Below, in pieces: positions 24,487 through 35,692 of a DNA stretch of 64,000 bases; the stretch's first letter is position 1, and each line of letters begins with the position of its first letter. Location of the stretch: assembly GCA_030737835.1 (NCBI GenBank), contig JAUJYN010000056.1, positions 1 through 64,000 on the forward strand, written 5' to 3'. The notes beneath the pieces are model-generated. The model worked only from the letters and a program-made list of their open reading frames with translations. It was not told where the DNA came from and ran no database searches. Made by a program: the position numbers and the translations under genes. The DNA is from Acorus gramineus (Eukaryota; Streptophyta; Magnoliopsida; Acorales; Acoraceae).

Positions 24487-27400
24487 TGTTATGCCTGTGT
24501 CATTTGGAGCCATTTCGGTTAAGCCTTGGTCACTTCTGGGTCATTCAGGGCCTTTTTGTTTTTTTGATCGGAGCCGCTAAAATTTTGGCTTTTAGCCACC
24601 TGCGGGAGTTAGAGTACTCTGATTGGAAATCTGACTGCATATTATGGGTCCTGGTACAGTTTAGTACTACCCATAAAAATTTCATCGAATTCCGGTAACG
24701 TTTGGAAAAATATGCAGTTCCGAATCGTATCCAGGTTTTTGAGAGTTCCTGGTTTGGTTAGTCAAATAGTGTGAGATATTTTGGTGAATGGGGTGACCTT
24801 GGGTAACCTTACCCCCCTTTGCTTAGTGGTGAAGCAATCACTTGGTTATTTTGTTTGTTAGAGGGTGAGAATAGACCCCCCTCTCCCAATCTTGTTCTCA
24901 CCCCCCCAAGTGGAAAATATCTCTCTCTCTTCCCCTCTCACTCTCACGTGGACTTTCTTGGGGTCTCCCTTTCTCTCTTTTCACTCCCCCCATGTGTTTG
25001 TGTTAATGTCTCAAAGAGAAGAGAAGGAGAAGGTGAAGGAGGAAGAGCAAGTTTGTGTAAGTGTTGTTGTTGATCCTCCTCTCTCTATCTCCCTTTTCAT
25101 TAACTTCCCCCCCTATTTTGTAGCCAAAGGAGGCTGAGGAGGGCTGTGGAGGTGGTGGTAGTGGTGGTGGTGGTTGAGGTGGTCGCGGGTGCATCGAGGG
25201 CCCCCAAATCTCCCCCTTTCATTCCCCCTCCCAAGGTGAGCTCTTCCCCTTCTTTTCTTGGTTTTTCATGGCTTAAGGGGTTGTTGGGAGGTCATGCATG
25301 CTAGATAATTGGTTTAGGGTGAGTGAGAAGTGTGGGGGAGGGGTTAAAAGGGGTTAAAAGAGGGTTGGGGAGTGTTGGGCGCGCGCAGGGGTCTGTCCGC
25401 GCGCGTGCGCGCGCGCAGAGGGGCGCTGGCAGGCGCAGGCGGGCGCACGCGGGCGCTGGCAGCGCACGCAGTGCGCGTAGGGCGTGCGCGTGGCTGGGTG
25501 CTAGTGCGCGCGCGCGCGTGCGTGCGCGTGCTAGGGCATGCGTGGGGCTGCCCAGGGTCTCGGGTAGGTGCTGGGGCACCCGGGCATGCGTGCGTACGCG
25601 CGTGCTCGCATGCGTGCGAGGCCGTATGCGTGCATGTCTAAGTCTTTAGTAATACTAGTGATTTCTAAGTGTTAAATTGTGATGTTACTCACCAAATTTG
25701 ATGCCTTACCTTGTAGATCTCGTCGGAAGGGATGCGCGAGGTCCCGGGTAATGGTGAGTGGTTCGATCCAATCCCCCCCCCTCGGGATGCGCTCGACGCG
25801 CGTAGTCGCGCGTCGCGCATCGATGGGGCTCCCTAACTATACTACTTGTGTAGATAAGTAGTATGGTCATGCTTAAGCTATAATATGTAGATATCTTGCA
25901 TGCTAGGCTTATATACATGTATTGTATTCATGTATGAATGATTGTGTTGCATGAGCCCCTCTAGTATGGGCATGTATTTGTGTAATGTGTATGGATGTAT
26001 AGAATATGGCATGCCTTAGGTAGTATTGTAATACTACTCCCACCATATTAATTGGAATATCGAACATGAATAAGTTTGGGTTAATAACGGGTACCTGCCT
26101 AATATTCCCTTGCGATAAGACTCAAGGGCATGGTGTAGTTGTTGCGCCCATGCTAATGGGGCAAAGCTATAACCAGCTTCATGAGATGATGATCTCCCCC
26201 GCCCTCTCCCTCTGAACGAACTGAGTAAGTAGATGCAATTTTCTACTCGACTCAGGTTCGTTTGGAATATTGGCATGCACCTGTTAGTGCGCGAGATCGC
26301 GCTTGACCCTTTTTTTTAAATTGGCGATATCCAACGGATGTTAGAGTATATTTTGTATGTTTATGTGATTAATGACCATGTATGCATGTTGTATGAATTA
26401 TTATGATGTAAATCCATGTTAGGGAGTGTCCCTATAATTATTAGATGATTGTGCATACGGTTCATGCACATAGCAGATATAAAATTCTCCTGGATATATT
26501 TATATGCGCATGTTAAAAGATGATTAGGCCTATCTGGAATAGGCGTGGGTATGACCCGCTGTCGGGTTGTACCTTATTAGTTAGAGCGCTAGCGATGTAA
26601 TCGCCCCGTGCATCTGACCGATGTACTCGTTTGGAATTCAGGAGAATTCATTATCTTATCGGATTGTTAAGCCGGTAGTTGGGGTGTGACACCCCCTGTG
26701 TCCGAGCGACGCAACGGTGTGGGAGTACAGTAGTATTCGATATCTCGATAAGTGATTATCGAGAGTAGTTGTTTCTCCATTGGGTTCGCTTTGCGAACAT
26801 GGAATGTTTACTCCCAATGTCGTTCGTGTTGAAGAGGGCCGGGTTGTAGCTGTCCTGACAGAGGGCTCCCATCCGTAGGTACCACTGATGCGTTTGGGAG
26901 CGTACTGATCGTGGGAGTGTACCAGGTAGAGGCTACCCGGGAGAGGGCTAACGAATGATATTGCGAGCGTGGAATCGTTCTCCCCTTCGTTGGATCCGAT
27001 GTAGGAACTCCCGGCGTTGGAAAAGCTGTCCTGACAGAGGGCTCCCATCCGTAGGTACCACCGATGCGTTCGAAAGCGTACTGATCGTGGGAGTATACCA
27101 GGTAGAGGCTACGTGGGGAAAGGGCTACCGGTGGACCAAGGGTGTAGAGCAGTCTAAGTCTCTTCCAAAAGTCCTAAGAGTCTCCCTTCGGGAGTGAGGG
27201 TGAGGATGAGGTGAAGACACGTCGCCTCGTGACCCATTCGTTGTTCGTCCGTTCCCATAGTTGTTGGGTCCGGTCTCGTATCGATGTTCAAAGACATCGT
27301 TGGGCAGTTATCTCGATGTAGATGATCCAATAGTGTTGCGTAGACCAGTAATCCCGGGTCTCCTCGACCAACGGTATGGTCTCTCCCCAAAAGTCCCAAG

Positions 27401-28082
27401 AGTCTTCCTCCGGGAGTGAGGGTGAGGGTGAGGTTGGTGATCTAGTAATGTTGTGTGGACCAGTAATCCGGGTCTCCTCGACCAACGGTATGGTCTCTCC
27501 CCAAAAGTCCCAAGAGTCTCCCTCCAGGGGTGAGGGTGAGGGTGAGGTTGGTCGCGCCGCCGCGTGACCCTGTTATCCATGGGTTTCCACCCATGTTTAC
27601 CTTGAAAGGGAATTGTTTATGTATTGAACTGTTGTATGGTGATTGGTTTCCAGCCACTCACTGAGCTTGTAGCTCACCCCTCGCATACTGTTTCTTTTCA
27701 GGGGCAGTGTTGGGCGTGGAGCTGGAGCTTTCCTGTGGCGGGCTTATGGGCATGGAGCGTTCTTCCGGCGGGTGGCGAGTGCGAGGCTGTCAGCAGTCCT
27801 AGAGTCATTGTATGTATTGTAAATTGTGCATGTGGCACAGGTTGTATTTTCTTTGGTCTAGACTTGGCTCTCACAGGACAGTGATTGTGTATTCGAGTCT
27901 GTAATAATGTTTTTGGTTTACAGACATTGTTTATATATTATGCTTTCGCTTTTCAGTCAGTTATCATTATCCTTGCTTTGCCACCTTGCGTGTTGTTGTT
28001 GGAGTCTTTATTGACCTCAGGTATTGATAGCTGATATTTTATTATTGCCACGTCTCAGGGACGGCCGCCCTGGGGCGTGACA
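24487..28082 (+). mobile_element. Solo LTR, B-type gypsy, 3,596 bp, with 5-bp TSD
   Basis: It begins TGTTATGCCTGTGTCATTTG and ends GCCGCCCTGGGGCGTGACA. TCATC flanks it at 24482-24486 and 28083-28087, a perfect duplication of the copia gag target. No internal domain is present, so it is a solo LTR left by LTR-LTR recombination. Parts in order: an RT-primed-like unique start, purine/pyrimidine-rich DNA, a CpG-rich core (about 25376-25640), a conserved block near 25750 (GTGAGTGGTTCGATCC), an AT-rich middle, reiterated GGGTGAGGGTGAGG blocks, and the common end. Open frames in the CpG core are compositional. Confidence 0.93.
27343..27572. repeat. Tandem repeat of about 115 bp within the solo LTR
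   Basis: Two units starting GACCAGTAATCC at 27343 and 27458 share GGTCTCCTCGACCAACGGTA, GTCCCAAGAGTC and a GGGTGAGGGTGAGG end. The related LTR at 62247-64000 carries part of the same unit in three shorter copies. Confidence 0.8.
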
Positions 28083-28475
28083 TCATCTTTAGAACATGAT
28101 CCCTTACTGGTGTCCCCTCTCCCATACTAGTATTCATCAGTTCTTTCATGGCCACTTGCCTAGCGGCACGACTCTTGTCACCAAACATTTCCTTAAGGCT
28201 GACCATCATGTCGTAGGCAGTGGTCATGGACTGAGGCTGATGACTTAGAACATTTGACATGGATGCCAGAATGTAACACCTAGCCATCTCATCAGCCCTC
28301 AGCCATTTCTGATAAGTCTGGGTTTCCTCTTCGGTTGCCCCCTCACCAGGTCTTGGAGGACATACTTCAGTGAGTACAAACTTGTACTATGAGGAAGTCA
28401 ACACAATATCCAGGTTTCTTTTCCAATCAATTTACATTCTTTGAGAATAACAGCAAGTGAATTAAAAGCAGCCAT

Positions 28476-29862
28476 TTTGAATTCTGAGAATCAAACATAA
28501 TATAAAAACAATCATGATATGGTAAATAAAAACTTCGAATTCAATTTAAAGATGGGTCCCTCTACCATATTAAAAGAATTCGTCAATAGCCTGATCTCTT
28601 ATTGAATAGCATGCCTCAATAGTAAGGATGTATACCACTCAAACTTAGACCAGATAGGCCAATTCCTATGAATTTACTATCTAGGCATCCTCTTATACCA
28701 AGTGAAATTAAATAGTTGACATTCTTCGTTCCTATAAATAATAGCAGTGACTCCGATGGGGAGGATACTATTACTTATAGTTAACTGTAAACCACCAACC
28801 AACTTCGGATCAATTGTTCGTAGTGTACTCCTCCGATGGGGAGATAGTGCACACTAACAATTACCCAAATTTATTCCTAAAGATAACTTGTACTGATAAT
28901 GTCTACAATTTAACTCATCCGATAGGGAGGATGGCCTATAGCCAACACGCAAGATAAATTGTATTACCTACAAGTTGGTGGTGGAGACCGTGGGAATTAT
29001 TTAATAATGTCCCGCTCCCACTTAATATTTTAAATCTTTTTGAGGGTTATAAACAAATTCATTGTTTGCCATAAAAATGTTATCCATGTTTGGCCAATAT
29101 CCATGTTGTCCATATAATGTGGGTCCGTTATACCAATTAACATCCACACAATATAACAATCATGAGTATAATCACATGCATAAAAACATACAGCAAATAA
29201 AAAAAATTAAAATTCCGGCTATTATGGTTGAACAACAACTATGAAGCGCTACGATTGGAATTCTAATGTGAGCAGGGGGGTCCAGGGGGGGCGGCTCACA
29301 TTTAGGGACGAGCCCCCCCCTGGTGGGGTCTGGGGCAGCACCCCAGAGACCAGATTTCATGACCGATTTGCTTTGCTGAAAACGCATCTTCTCCTTATCC
29401 GGCAGGATTTATAACCGTTCGGATCAGAGAATCGATTATCCCGTTTTGATCGCAAATCCTCCTTGTGATGATCAGGTATCATCTGTTCCGTTCACGATCC
29501 TCCTGGTGCCGATCTGGTACCACTTCGGAGCCGATCCCTCGAATCCCCTTCAAAACTCTCTTGTGCAAATCAAAAAGAAAAATACAATAATACTCCCACT
29601 CGCGGAGTTTACAATATCATTTAATTTTCGATCATACAATATAACCACGCACAACCTGCGTGGGATCCATTCACATAAAAACAGGACGATATACAAAACA
29701 ATAACCATAATAGCCAGATTAAGATCGCTGCAAAATAAAATTAGCACAGATCTACAATCTAGACTCTTCACATGGTATATAGATCTAATCATTTATCATG
29801 TGGACGGATAACATGGTTGTATTCGATCTATACGCAGTATCAACGAGATGGCTCTGATACCA
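28476..29862 (-). other. Leader of the copia element with primer-binding site
   Basis: No gene was recognised. On the plus strand GCTCTGATACCA at 29851-29862 is the complement of TGGTATCAGAGC, the initiator tRNA-Met primer-binding site, placed next to the 5' LTR. A homopolymer-rich block at about 29272-29345 contains several runs of G or C. Confidence 0.85.
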
Positions 29863-29864
29863 AT

Positions 29865-30277
29865 TATTGGGAAAAATTAAATCCCGACAGCCAAGATCCG
29901 ACGATTGAGGTATAGATCGGATGACAAAAAATTATTAAATCTTTTCCATGCAAACCCTACGAGGCGGAATTAGGGTTTACCTTTAGAACTCATATCAGAG
30001 TTCTGCCGAAAAAGAAAATTGGATCCAAAAGACAACGACGAATAGCTCGATCAGAACCTTCAGATCTTCTACCGTATGTCCTTCCTATGTTGTAGATTCG
30101 CGGCGGAGTGTGGTCTGCTTCTTGCTTTGAATGACAGCCGCGAATCCCTTCGCTCTCTTTCTCTCCTTTCCTCACCTTTTCTAGATCCAGAGATCCTAAA
30201 GACTTTCTAGGGTTAGGGTTTTGATTTTGGCGGAAATCATATATCTTGAGAGAGAGAGAAAGCCATATATTTATAGG
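29865..30277 (-). mobile_element. Truncated 5' LTR of the copia element
   Basis: Homologous to 19471-19885, with shared landmarks ATTAAATC, CCAAGATCCGACGATTGAGG and GGAATTAGGGTTTACC. Its end has decayed from TGTTGGG to TATTGGG on the plus strand. The homology stops at 30277, where a B-type LTR begins. Confidence 0.88.
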
Positions 30278-32304
30278 TGTTATGCCTGTGTCATTTGGAG
30301 CTTTTTTTTTTTTTTTTTTTGGGAGTCGCTAAAATTTTGGGTTTTAGCCACCTACAGGAGTCAGAGAGCTCTGATTGAAAATTTGGCTACATAATTTTTC
30401 TCCTAGAAGTTATGCATTTCTGAATTGGTATTTGGATTTAATTTTGTTAAAATCCAAGATGAAGAGGTTTAAATATGATTTTATCATGAGATACTCAGTT
30501 TTGAGTTAGATTTTGTACAAAAGTGGAATTAGATCAACTGGATTCATGTAGTAAAAGTTATGGGTATTTTTCCGAGTATACCCCGGGGATGGAAATTCTG
30601 GCAGCAGCCCTGTTCAATGTTTAGCTCACATTTCGGAATATCTGGAGGGATTATTTGATCTTGGCATAAACATGAAAGTTGTAGATAATCGTCTTGGCTT
30701 TCCAGTGGACTTTGAATTGTGCAATTCGGAGCTATATTGAGGAAGTTATGGCTGTTCGAGTGAAGCCTGTCCAGAGATTTCTGGTCAGGGACGATTTGGT
30801 CATTTAAATCCCTCTTTTGGCTATTTAATCCCCGATTGTCTCTCTCGCCTAACACTCTCGACCAACCCTTCCGTCTATGAAAAATGAAGAAGATAAAGTG
30901 GAGGTGGTGTTGAAGTCCCCTCTTCTGATGTCTTGGTATGTTTGTTGTTTGAAGGGAGGTTCAGGGCGTCGATGGTGATAAAGGTGGAGCGGTGGCGTGT
31001 GGGCGTGCCGGAGCCGCGTATGGACCTCCCGCTCTCCGTGTCGGGTTCAGCCACGTCTTTTGTAGCTGATGGGGAGGAGTGGAAGCTCCCTTGCTTTGTG
31101 TTGTTGTTGTGCATGCATGGAATTGAAGAGGATGAGGGAGAGAAGCCCATGTTCATGTGTTATGTGTTGTGTATGTGTGTACGCCACCCGTTTGTGAGTA
31201 TGTGTGAGTGAACCTTGTATGCCTCTTCTTCTCTTCTTTCAAATGAGGTTCCTCATGCATCACTTGAACTTGTGTTTATAGGCTAAAAGGGGCGTAGGGT
31301 TGGCACATCGGGTGCTCGAGTGCATGCTTAGCATTCCCGCATGTGTGCGGAGCGCGTGGGAAGCGTGCACGGAGTGCTCGAGGGCGTGCTTGGTGTTGTC
31401 CGATGCATGCGGAGTGCGTGGGCAGCGTGCACGAGGTGCTCGAGGACGTGCTTGGCGTTGTCCGATGCATGCGGAGTGCGTGGGCAGCGTGCACGAGGTG
31501 CTCGAGGGCGTGCTTGGCGTTGTCCGATGCGTGCGGAGTGCGTGGGCAGCGTGCACAGAGTGCTCGAGGGCGTGCTGGGCGTTCACCGATGCGTGCGGAG
31601 TGCGTGGGCCGCGTGCACGCGGTGCTCGGGGGCGTGCTTGCAGTATTCGGACCCGTTCGGGGTGTGTTTCGGGGTATCGAGCACCTTGTTATAGCCCAAC
31701 CCAAACCATTGGTCAATTTCGGGATTGGATGATTCTTGGCGGATTGGTATCATGCTTCGGATTCAATTGTTTTCGCCCTCTTGCGTTTCGCGAGCCGTGC
31801 GCTCGTTAGGTGAGTGGTTCGATCCAATCCCCCCCCCCTCGGGATGCGCTCGACGCGCGTAGTCGCGCGTCGCGCATCGATGGGGCTCCCTAGCTATACT
31901 ACTTGTGTAGATAAGTAGTATGGCCATGCTTAAGCTATAATATGTAGATATCTTGCATGCTAGGCTTATATACATGTATTGTATTCATGTATGAATGATT
32001 GTGTTGCATGAGCCCTCTAGTATGGGCATGTATTTTTGATAATGTGTATGGATGTATAGAATATGGCATGCCTTAGGTAGTATTGTAATACTACTCCCAC
32101 CATATTAATTGGAATATCCAGCATGAATAAGTCTGGGTTAATAACGGGCACCTGCCTAATATTCCCTTGCGATAAGACTCGAGGGCGTGGTGTAGTTGTT
32201 GCGCCCATGCTAATGGGGCAAAGCTATGACCAGCTTCATGAGATGATGATCTCTCTCGCCCTCTCCCTCTGAACGAATTGAGTGAGTAGATGCGATTTCC
32301 TACT
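30278..32304 (+). mobile_element. B-type gypsy LTR, 5' part
   Basis: Starts TGTTATGCCTGTGTCATTTG like the solo LTR, then diverges. It includes a CpG-rich stretch with a 60-odd-bp reiterated unit (about 31300-31640). It rejoins the solo LTR from about 31811 (GTGAGTGGTTCGATCC, GCTCGACGCGCGTAGTCGCG). It is interrupted at 32305 by A-type sequence; a further piece resumes at 35462, with roughly 380 bp of the middle missing. No genes were recognised. Confidence 0.8.
31370..31640. repeat. CpG-rich tandem repeat of about 63 bp in the B-type LTR
   Basis: Units built on GATGCATGCGGAGTGCGTGG and GCTCGAGGGCGTGCTTGGCG recur about four to five times with small changes. Because the unit length is close to a multiple of three, all frames look open and encode repeated Cys/Arg/Ala-rich peptides. 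I do not treat these as genes. Confidence 0.75.
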
Positions 32305-32424
32305 TGTTATATATGTGTCACTTTTAACCTTTTGGTAACTGTTGGACCATTCTGGCAGTTTTTTGGTTTTTTTTTTTGTTTTTCGGTCGAAAACGCTAAA
32401 ATTTCAGGCTGTTAGCTATCGCAA
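32305..32424 (+). mobile_element. A-type LTR start fragment
   Basis: Begins TGTTATATATGTGTCAC and matches the first 120 bp or so of the A-type LTR. It then switches abruptly near 32424 to A-type sequence in the opposite orientation. Confidence 0.75.
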
Positions 32425-34476
32425 GGGAATAATATTATTGGGAAAAGAAATCTTGGGAGGGCAGCAAGAGGTCCCGATATAGGACATCCCGACAACCAAA
32501 CAAGGAACATGGAGTATCCTAGCCCGGGTCTCAATGTTGACCTCACAAGGCCCCTCCCTATAATATTATGTAAAGCATGCTAGCATTTAATTTAATCAAT
32601 TAAACTAGTAGGATGCATGCATAGGCCGAGGCTTCCTAACATGAGAACAGGGTGACAGGATGCATGGCTCTTACACATATCCTAAGGGTGCAAGTCCCTA
32701 ACATACAAAGTCTAGGATGGCATGCATTCTACATATTAATCATGCTTGCATGGATTACACATTACACAAGTTAATATCAACTGCGGTGCCCCAGGGGAGG
32801 ACGGTATACGCCCAAGTGCGTATAGCGCCTCCCTACTGGGTTGGATTGTACCACTCACCAAAGGCCGGGTCGTCGCGCGACCGTCCGTCGAGATCTGCAA
32901 GATAGGGTAACCAACTTGGTGAGTAAAATACACAAATACAACAAAAATACATTAAAAATACACAGTACTCGGACAAGCGTACATACGTGCGGCCACCCGA
33001 CCCAGGCGCACAGCCGCGCCCTAGCCCGCGCACCCAGTTGCACGGCCGAGCCCAGCCCGCACGCCCGGACACCCCGCCGAGCCCCCCACTGGTGCACCGC
33101 GCGCTCACTGCGCCCCAACGCAGCAACCCGCGCGCACACCCGCACCCCCAGCGCCCCATCGCCTCGCCCCGCGCGCACCACCGGCTCGCCTCACCGCGCG
33201 CGCACAGCCTGCTCGCCCTGCGCGCACTGCGCCCCCCGCGTAGCACCCGCACACCACCTGCTCGTCCATCCCCGGGTGCACCCGCGCGCACTACGCCCCA
33301 CCGTAGCGCCCCGCATGCGCACCCGCCCGCACTGCGCCCCAGCGCAGTGCCCCGCACACACTCCCCGCTCGGTGCCCTGCGCGCAACACCCGCACGCGGC
33401 CCCGCGCGCACGGCACGCACTGCGTCTCGCGCAGTGCCCCGCGCGCACGCCCCCGCACGGCGCCCAGCGCGCAGCACCCGAACACTCCTGCTCCACCCGC
33501 GCGCACGCCCGACAGCGCCCAGCCCTGCGCCTGCCAGCCTGCCTGCACTGCCTGCTAGCCTGCCTGCCCTGCCTGCCTGCGCTGCCAGCCTTCCACCTCT
33601 CACCGGCCACCAATGGCCACTAACCACCACCAATCACCACCAACAGCCACCAACACTCAAAACCACCCTCCTAACATGCATCTAAGCAAGAAAAGGAAGG
33701 ATAGAGAGCTTACCCAAGGAAAGGAATGGGAGGGAAAGGGACCGGGGGCTCTTCGTGCACCGAAACACCTCCTCGAAGACCTCCACCACCAAGATCTCTA
33801 CCTAGCCCAAGGGGGGCTGAAATCAGAGAATAAAAAGGGGGCGTTAGAGGGGGCCAAACAAGTGGGAACTCGAATCCGAGACCACCGGTGGATAGATCGG
33901 GATGAGATCTAACCTTTCTCTTCTTTGTGCTTTTGATTTTAACCCCTCTAGCTAGGTCAAAACCAAGAAAAAGAGAGAGGGGGAGAGAGAAAATCCATTG
34001 GAGAAGATGATGAATAGTGGGGGAGATATTTTAGATTCACTTATATATAATCCCCACACTTAGATTAGGCTAAGCTAGGTTAATTAGGGTTTAAGCTAGC
34101 ATTAGAGAGGATTAAGTGAGATTTGACTTGGGTCAACCCAACCACACAAAAAAACAAAAGGGGTTGACCAAGTCATGGGCCCACTTTGACCAAGTCAACT
34201 CTCCCAATGACTTCTCGCTCGGTCAAAACCCGGATACGCCCCGGAACTGTGAAATTCTGAAACGTTACCGGAATTCGATGAAACTTTCGTGAGTGGCTTG
34301 GAATGGCACCAGGACACATAATATGCAGTTAGATTCTCGATCGGAGTCCTCAATCTCAGGGCGATAGCTAAAAGCCCAAAATTTTAGCTGTTCCGATCGA
34401 AAAACGAAAAAAACCCAAAAAACTACAGAATGCTCCAATGGTTACCAGAAGGCTAAAAAGTGACACATATATAACA
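32425..34476 (-). mobile_element. A-type LTR, 5' two-thirds, minus orientation
   Basis: Runs from the LTR middle (ATAATATTATTGGG on the plus strand) to the LTR start, read as GACACATATATAACA ending at 34476. It includes a conserved block with GTCGCGCGACCGTCCGTCG, a CpG-rich core (about 33000-33545) with 5-mer reiterations, and the purine-rich segment before the start. The long open frames in the core (for example 32833-33633) are compositional, not genes. Confidence 0.8.
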
Positions 34477-35461
34477 GTATGTTCCCATCTAGTTTAATCT
34501 AATTAAATCAAAATGAGAGCATTTATTTATAAGCATGCCTTAGAGAATATTATAACCTCGTGGTTATAATATATGTCTCCCCGCATCTTGGTTTTGCGCC
34601 CTGGAGGAATTCTTGAGAATTCATGACATTATTAGCGTTACAAATCGGTGTCGACAGATCCAAGAGGATCGTATTCATGTGAGTAGGCTGTCTTCTCCTT
34701 TTGGTTGGATCCGATGTAGGGACTCCCCGGCGTTGGCTGACTTGATAGGGGGCTCCCATCCGTAGGTACCTCCGATGCGTCGGATAGTACTGATAGTGGG
34801 AGTATACCAGGTGGAGGCTACAAGGGTGGGAGAGGCTACCGGGTGGACCAGGGGTGGAGAGCGGTCTAGTATGCCCCAAGAGGCCTATGTCACCCCCCGG
34901 AAAGGGTGAGGGTGAGGGGGGAGGTGGGTTGGCGATGAAACGACCCACTAGAATGTGTAGTTGCTCCCGTGTTAGGGGCTATAAATTGTTTAAGGTTAAT
35001 ATGAATTGTGATGCATGGGTTGTGCTATTCACTGAGCATGTGGCTCACCCCTCGCATATATTTTTCTCCAGTGATATCTGAGTCGGATCTGAAGGAGGAG
35101 CTCCCCGAGGCACATCAGCAGTAGCGGAGCAGCGTCATGTTCTGCGAGTGAGAGGCCATCAGCATCCCCTTCTTGATTGTATGTATTGTTATCCGTGCTT
35201 GGGCACACGTTTGTATATTTGGATGTCATTGTATATATTGGCTCTCACAGGACAGTTGATTATGTATCGGGTCTGTAATATGTCTTTGAATTACAGACTC
35301 AGTCGTTTAAGCTTCCTCTATTTGTATATATTATGTCAGCCACCTTATTATCTGTGTTGTCATTTCGATGTTGTTTAGAGTATGTTATTGATCTCCTGTA
35401 TAGACTGCTGATATTATATATACTTGCCACGTATCGGGGACGGCCGCCCTGGGGTGTGACA
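34477..35461 (+). mobile_element. A-type LTR, 3' third
   Basis: Continues the A-type LTR from its AT-rich middle (TTAATCTAATTAAATC) through the GGGTGAGGGTGAGG block (34905-34925) and the CTCACCCCTCGCATA block. It ends GCCGCCCTGGGGTGTGACA at 35461. Together with 32305-34476 it forms a scrambled LTR in which start and middle are present in opposite orientations. Confidence 0.8.
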
Positions 35462-35641
35462 GATGCACTTGATTGGAATTCAGGAGAATTCATTATCTTA
35501 TCAATTTTGTTAAGCCGGTAGTTGGGGCGTGACACCCCCCTGTGTCCGAGCGACGCAACCGTGTGGGAGTATAGTAGTATTCGATATCTCGATAAGTGAT
35601 TATCGAGAGTAGTTGTTTTTCCATTGGGTTCGCTTTGCGAA
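35462..35641 (+). mobile_element. B-type LTR, resumed fragment
   Basis: Matches 26625-26785 of the solo LTR (GGAATTCAGGAGAATTCATT, TCGATATCTCGATAAGTG, GGGTTCGCTTTGCGAA). It continues the LTR interrupted at 32304, minus part of the middle. Confidence 0.8.
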
Positions 35642-35692
35642 TGCTATGCCTGTGTCATTTGGGGCGCTCTGATTGAAAATTAGGCTACACCT
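35642..35692 (+). mobile_element. Fifty-base B-type LTR start
   Basis: TGCTATGCCTGTGTCATTTG followed by GGGCGCTCTGATTG matches the outer end of the B-type LTR, then stops where an unrelated gypsy fragment begins. It is the inverted counterpart of the B-type end at 37984. Confidence 0.7.

Larger units (their letters stand above)
24042..28475 (-). pseudogene. copia gag, split by the solo LTR
   Basis: The N-terminal part starts at the ATG at 28475 and runs leftward to 28083. It has a frameshift shortly after the start and then an open frame carrying the UBN2-type gag region (from about 28287). The reading frame resumes at 24486 on the far side of the solo LTR. It continues through 24279 (TILQSLPESFKQFHVNYMMN, LAELLKELQVVEG) and then the basic, zinc-knuckle part at 24042-24278. 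The knuckle CFQCGQSCQWKKQC has lost the expected Gly-His. Discounting the LTR and one copy of its 5-bp duplication, the frames on either side agree. Gag forms the virus-like particle of the retroelement. Confidence 0.85.
19471..30277 (-). mobile_element. Ty1/copia retrotransposon, decayed and nested
   Basis: A minus-oriented element: full 3' LTR 19471-20866, purine tract 20867-20880, pol, gag, leader, primer-binding site 29851-29862, and a truncated 5' LTR 29865-30277. Gene order (gag, protease, integrase, RT, RNase H) puts integrase before RT, which defines copia. A B-type solo LTR (24487-28082) interrupts gag. The 5' LTR is cut off at 30278 by another B-type LTR. Without the solo LTR the remainder is about 7.2 kb. 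Multiple stops and frameshifts make it non-functional. Confidence 0.92.

Noticed and set aside
25301..25649. Open frames with RARAR-like repeats in the solo LTR
   Set aside because: Produced by alternating GC dinucleotides; no start context or domain.
32833..33633. Long open frame (266 codons) rich in Arg, Ala and Gly
   Set aside because: It lies in a CpG-rich LTR core where nearly every frame on both strands is open. It has no recognisable domain and the same region recurs in several LTRs with frame-breaking indels.
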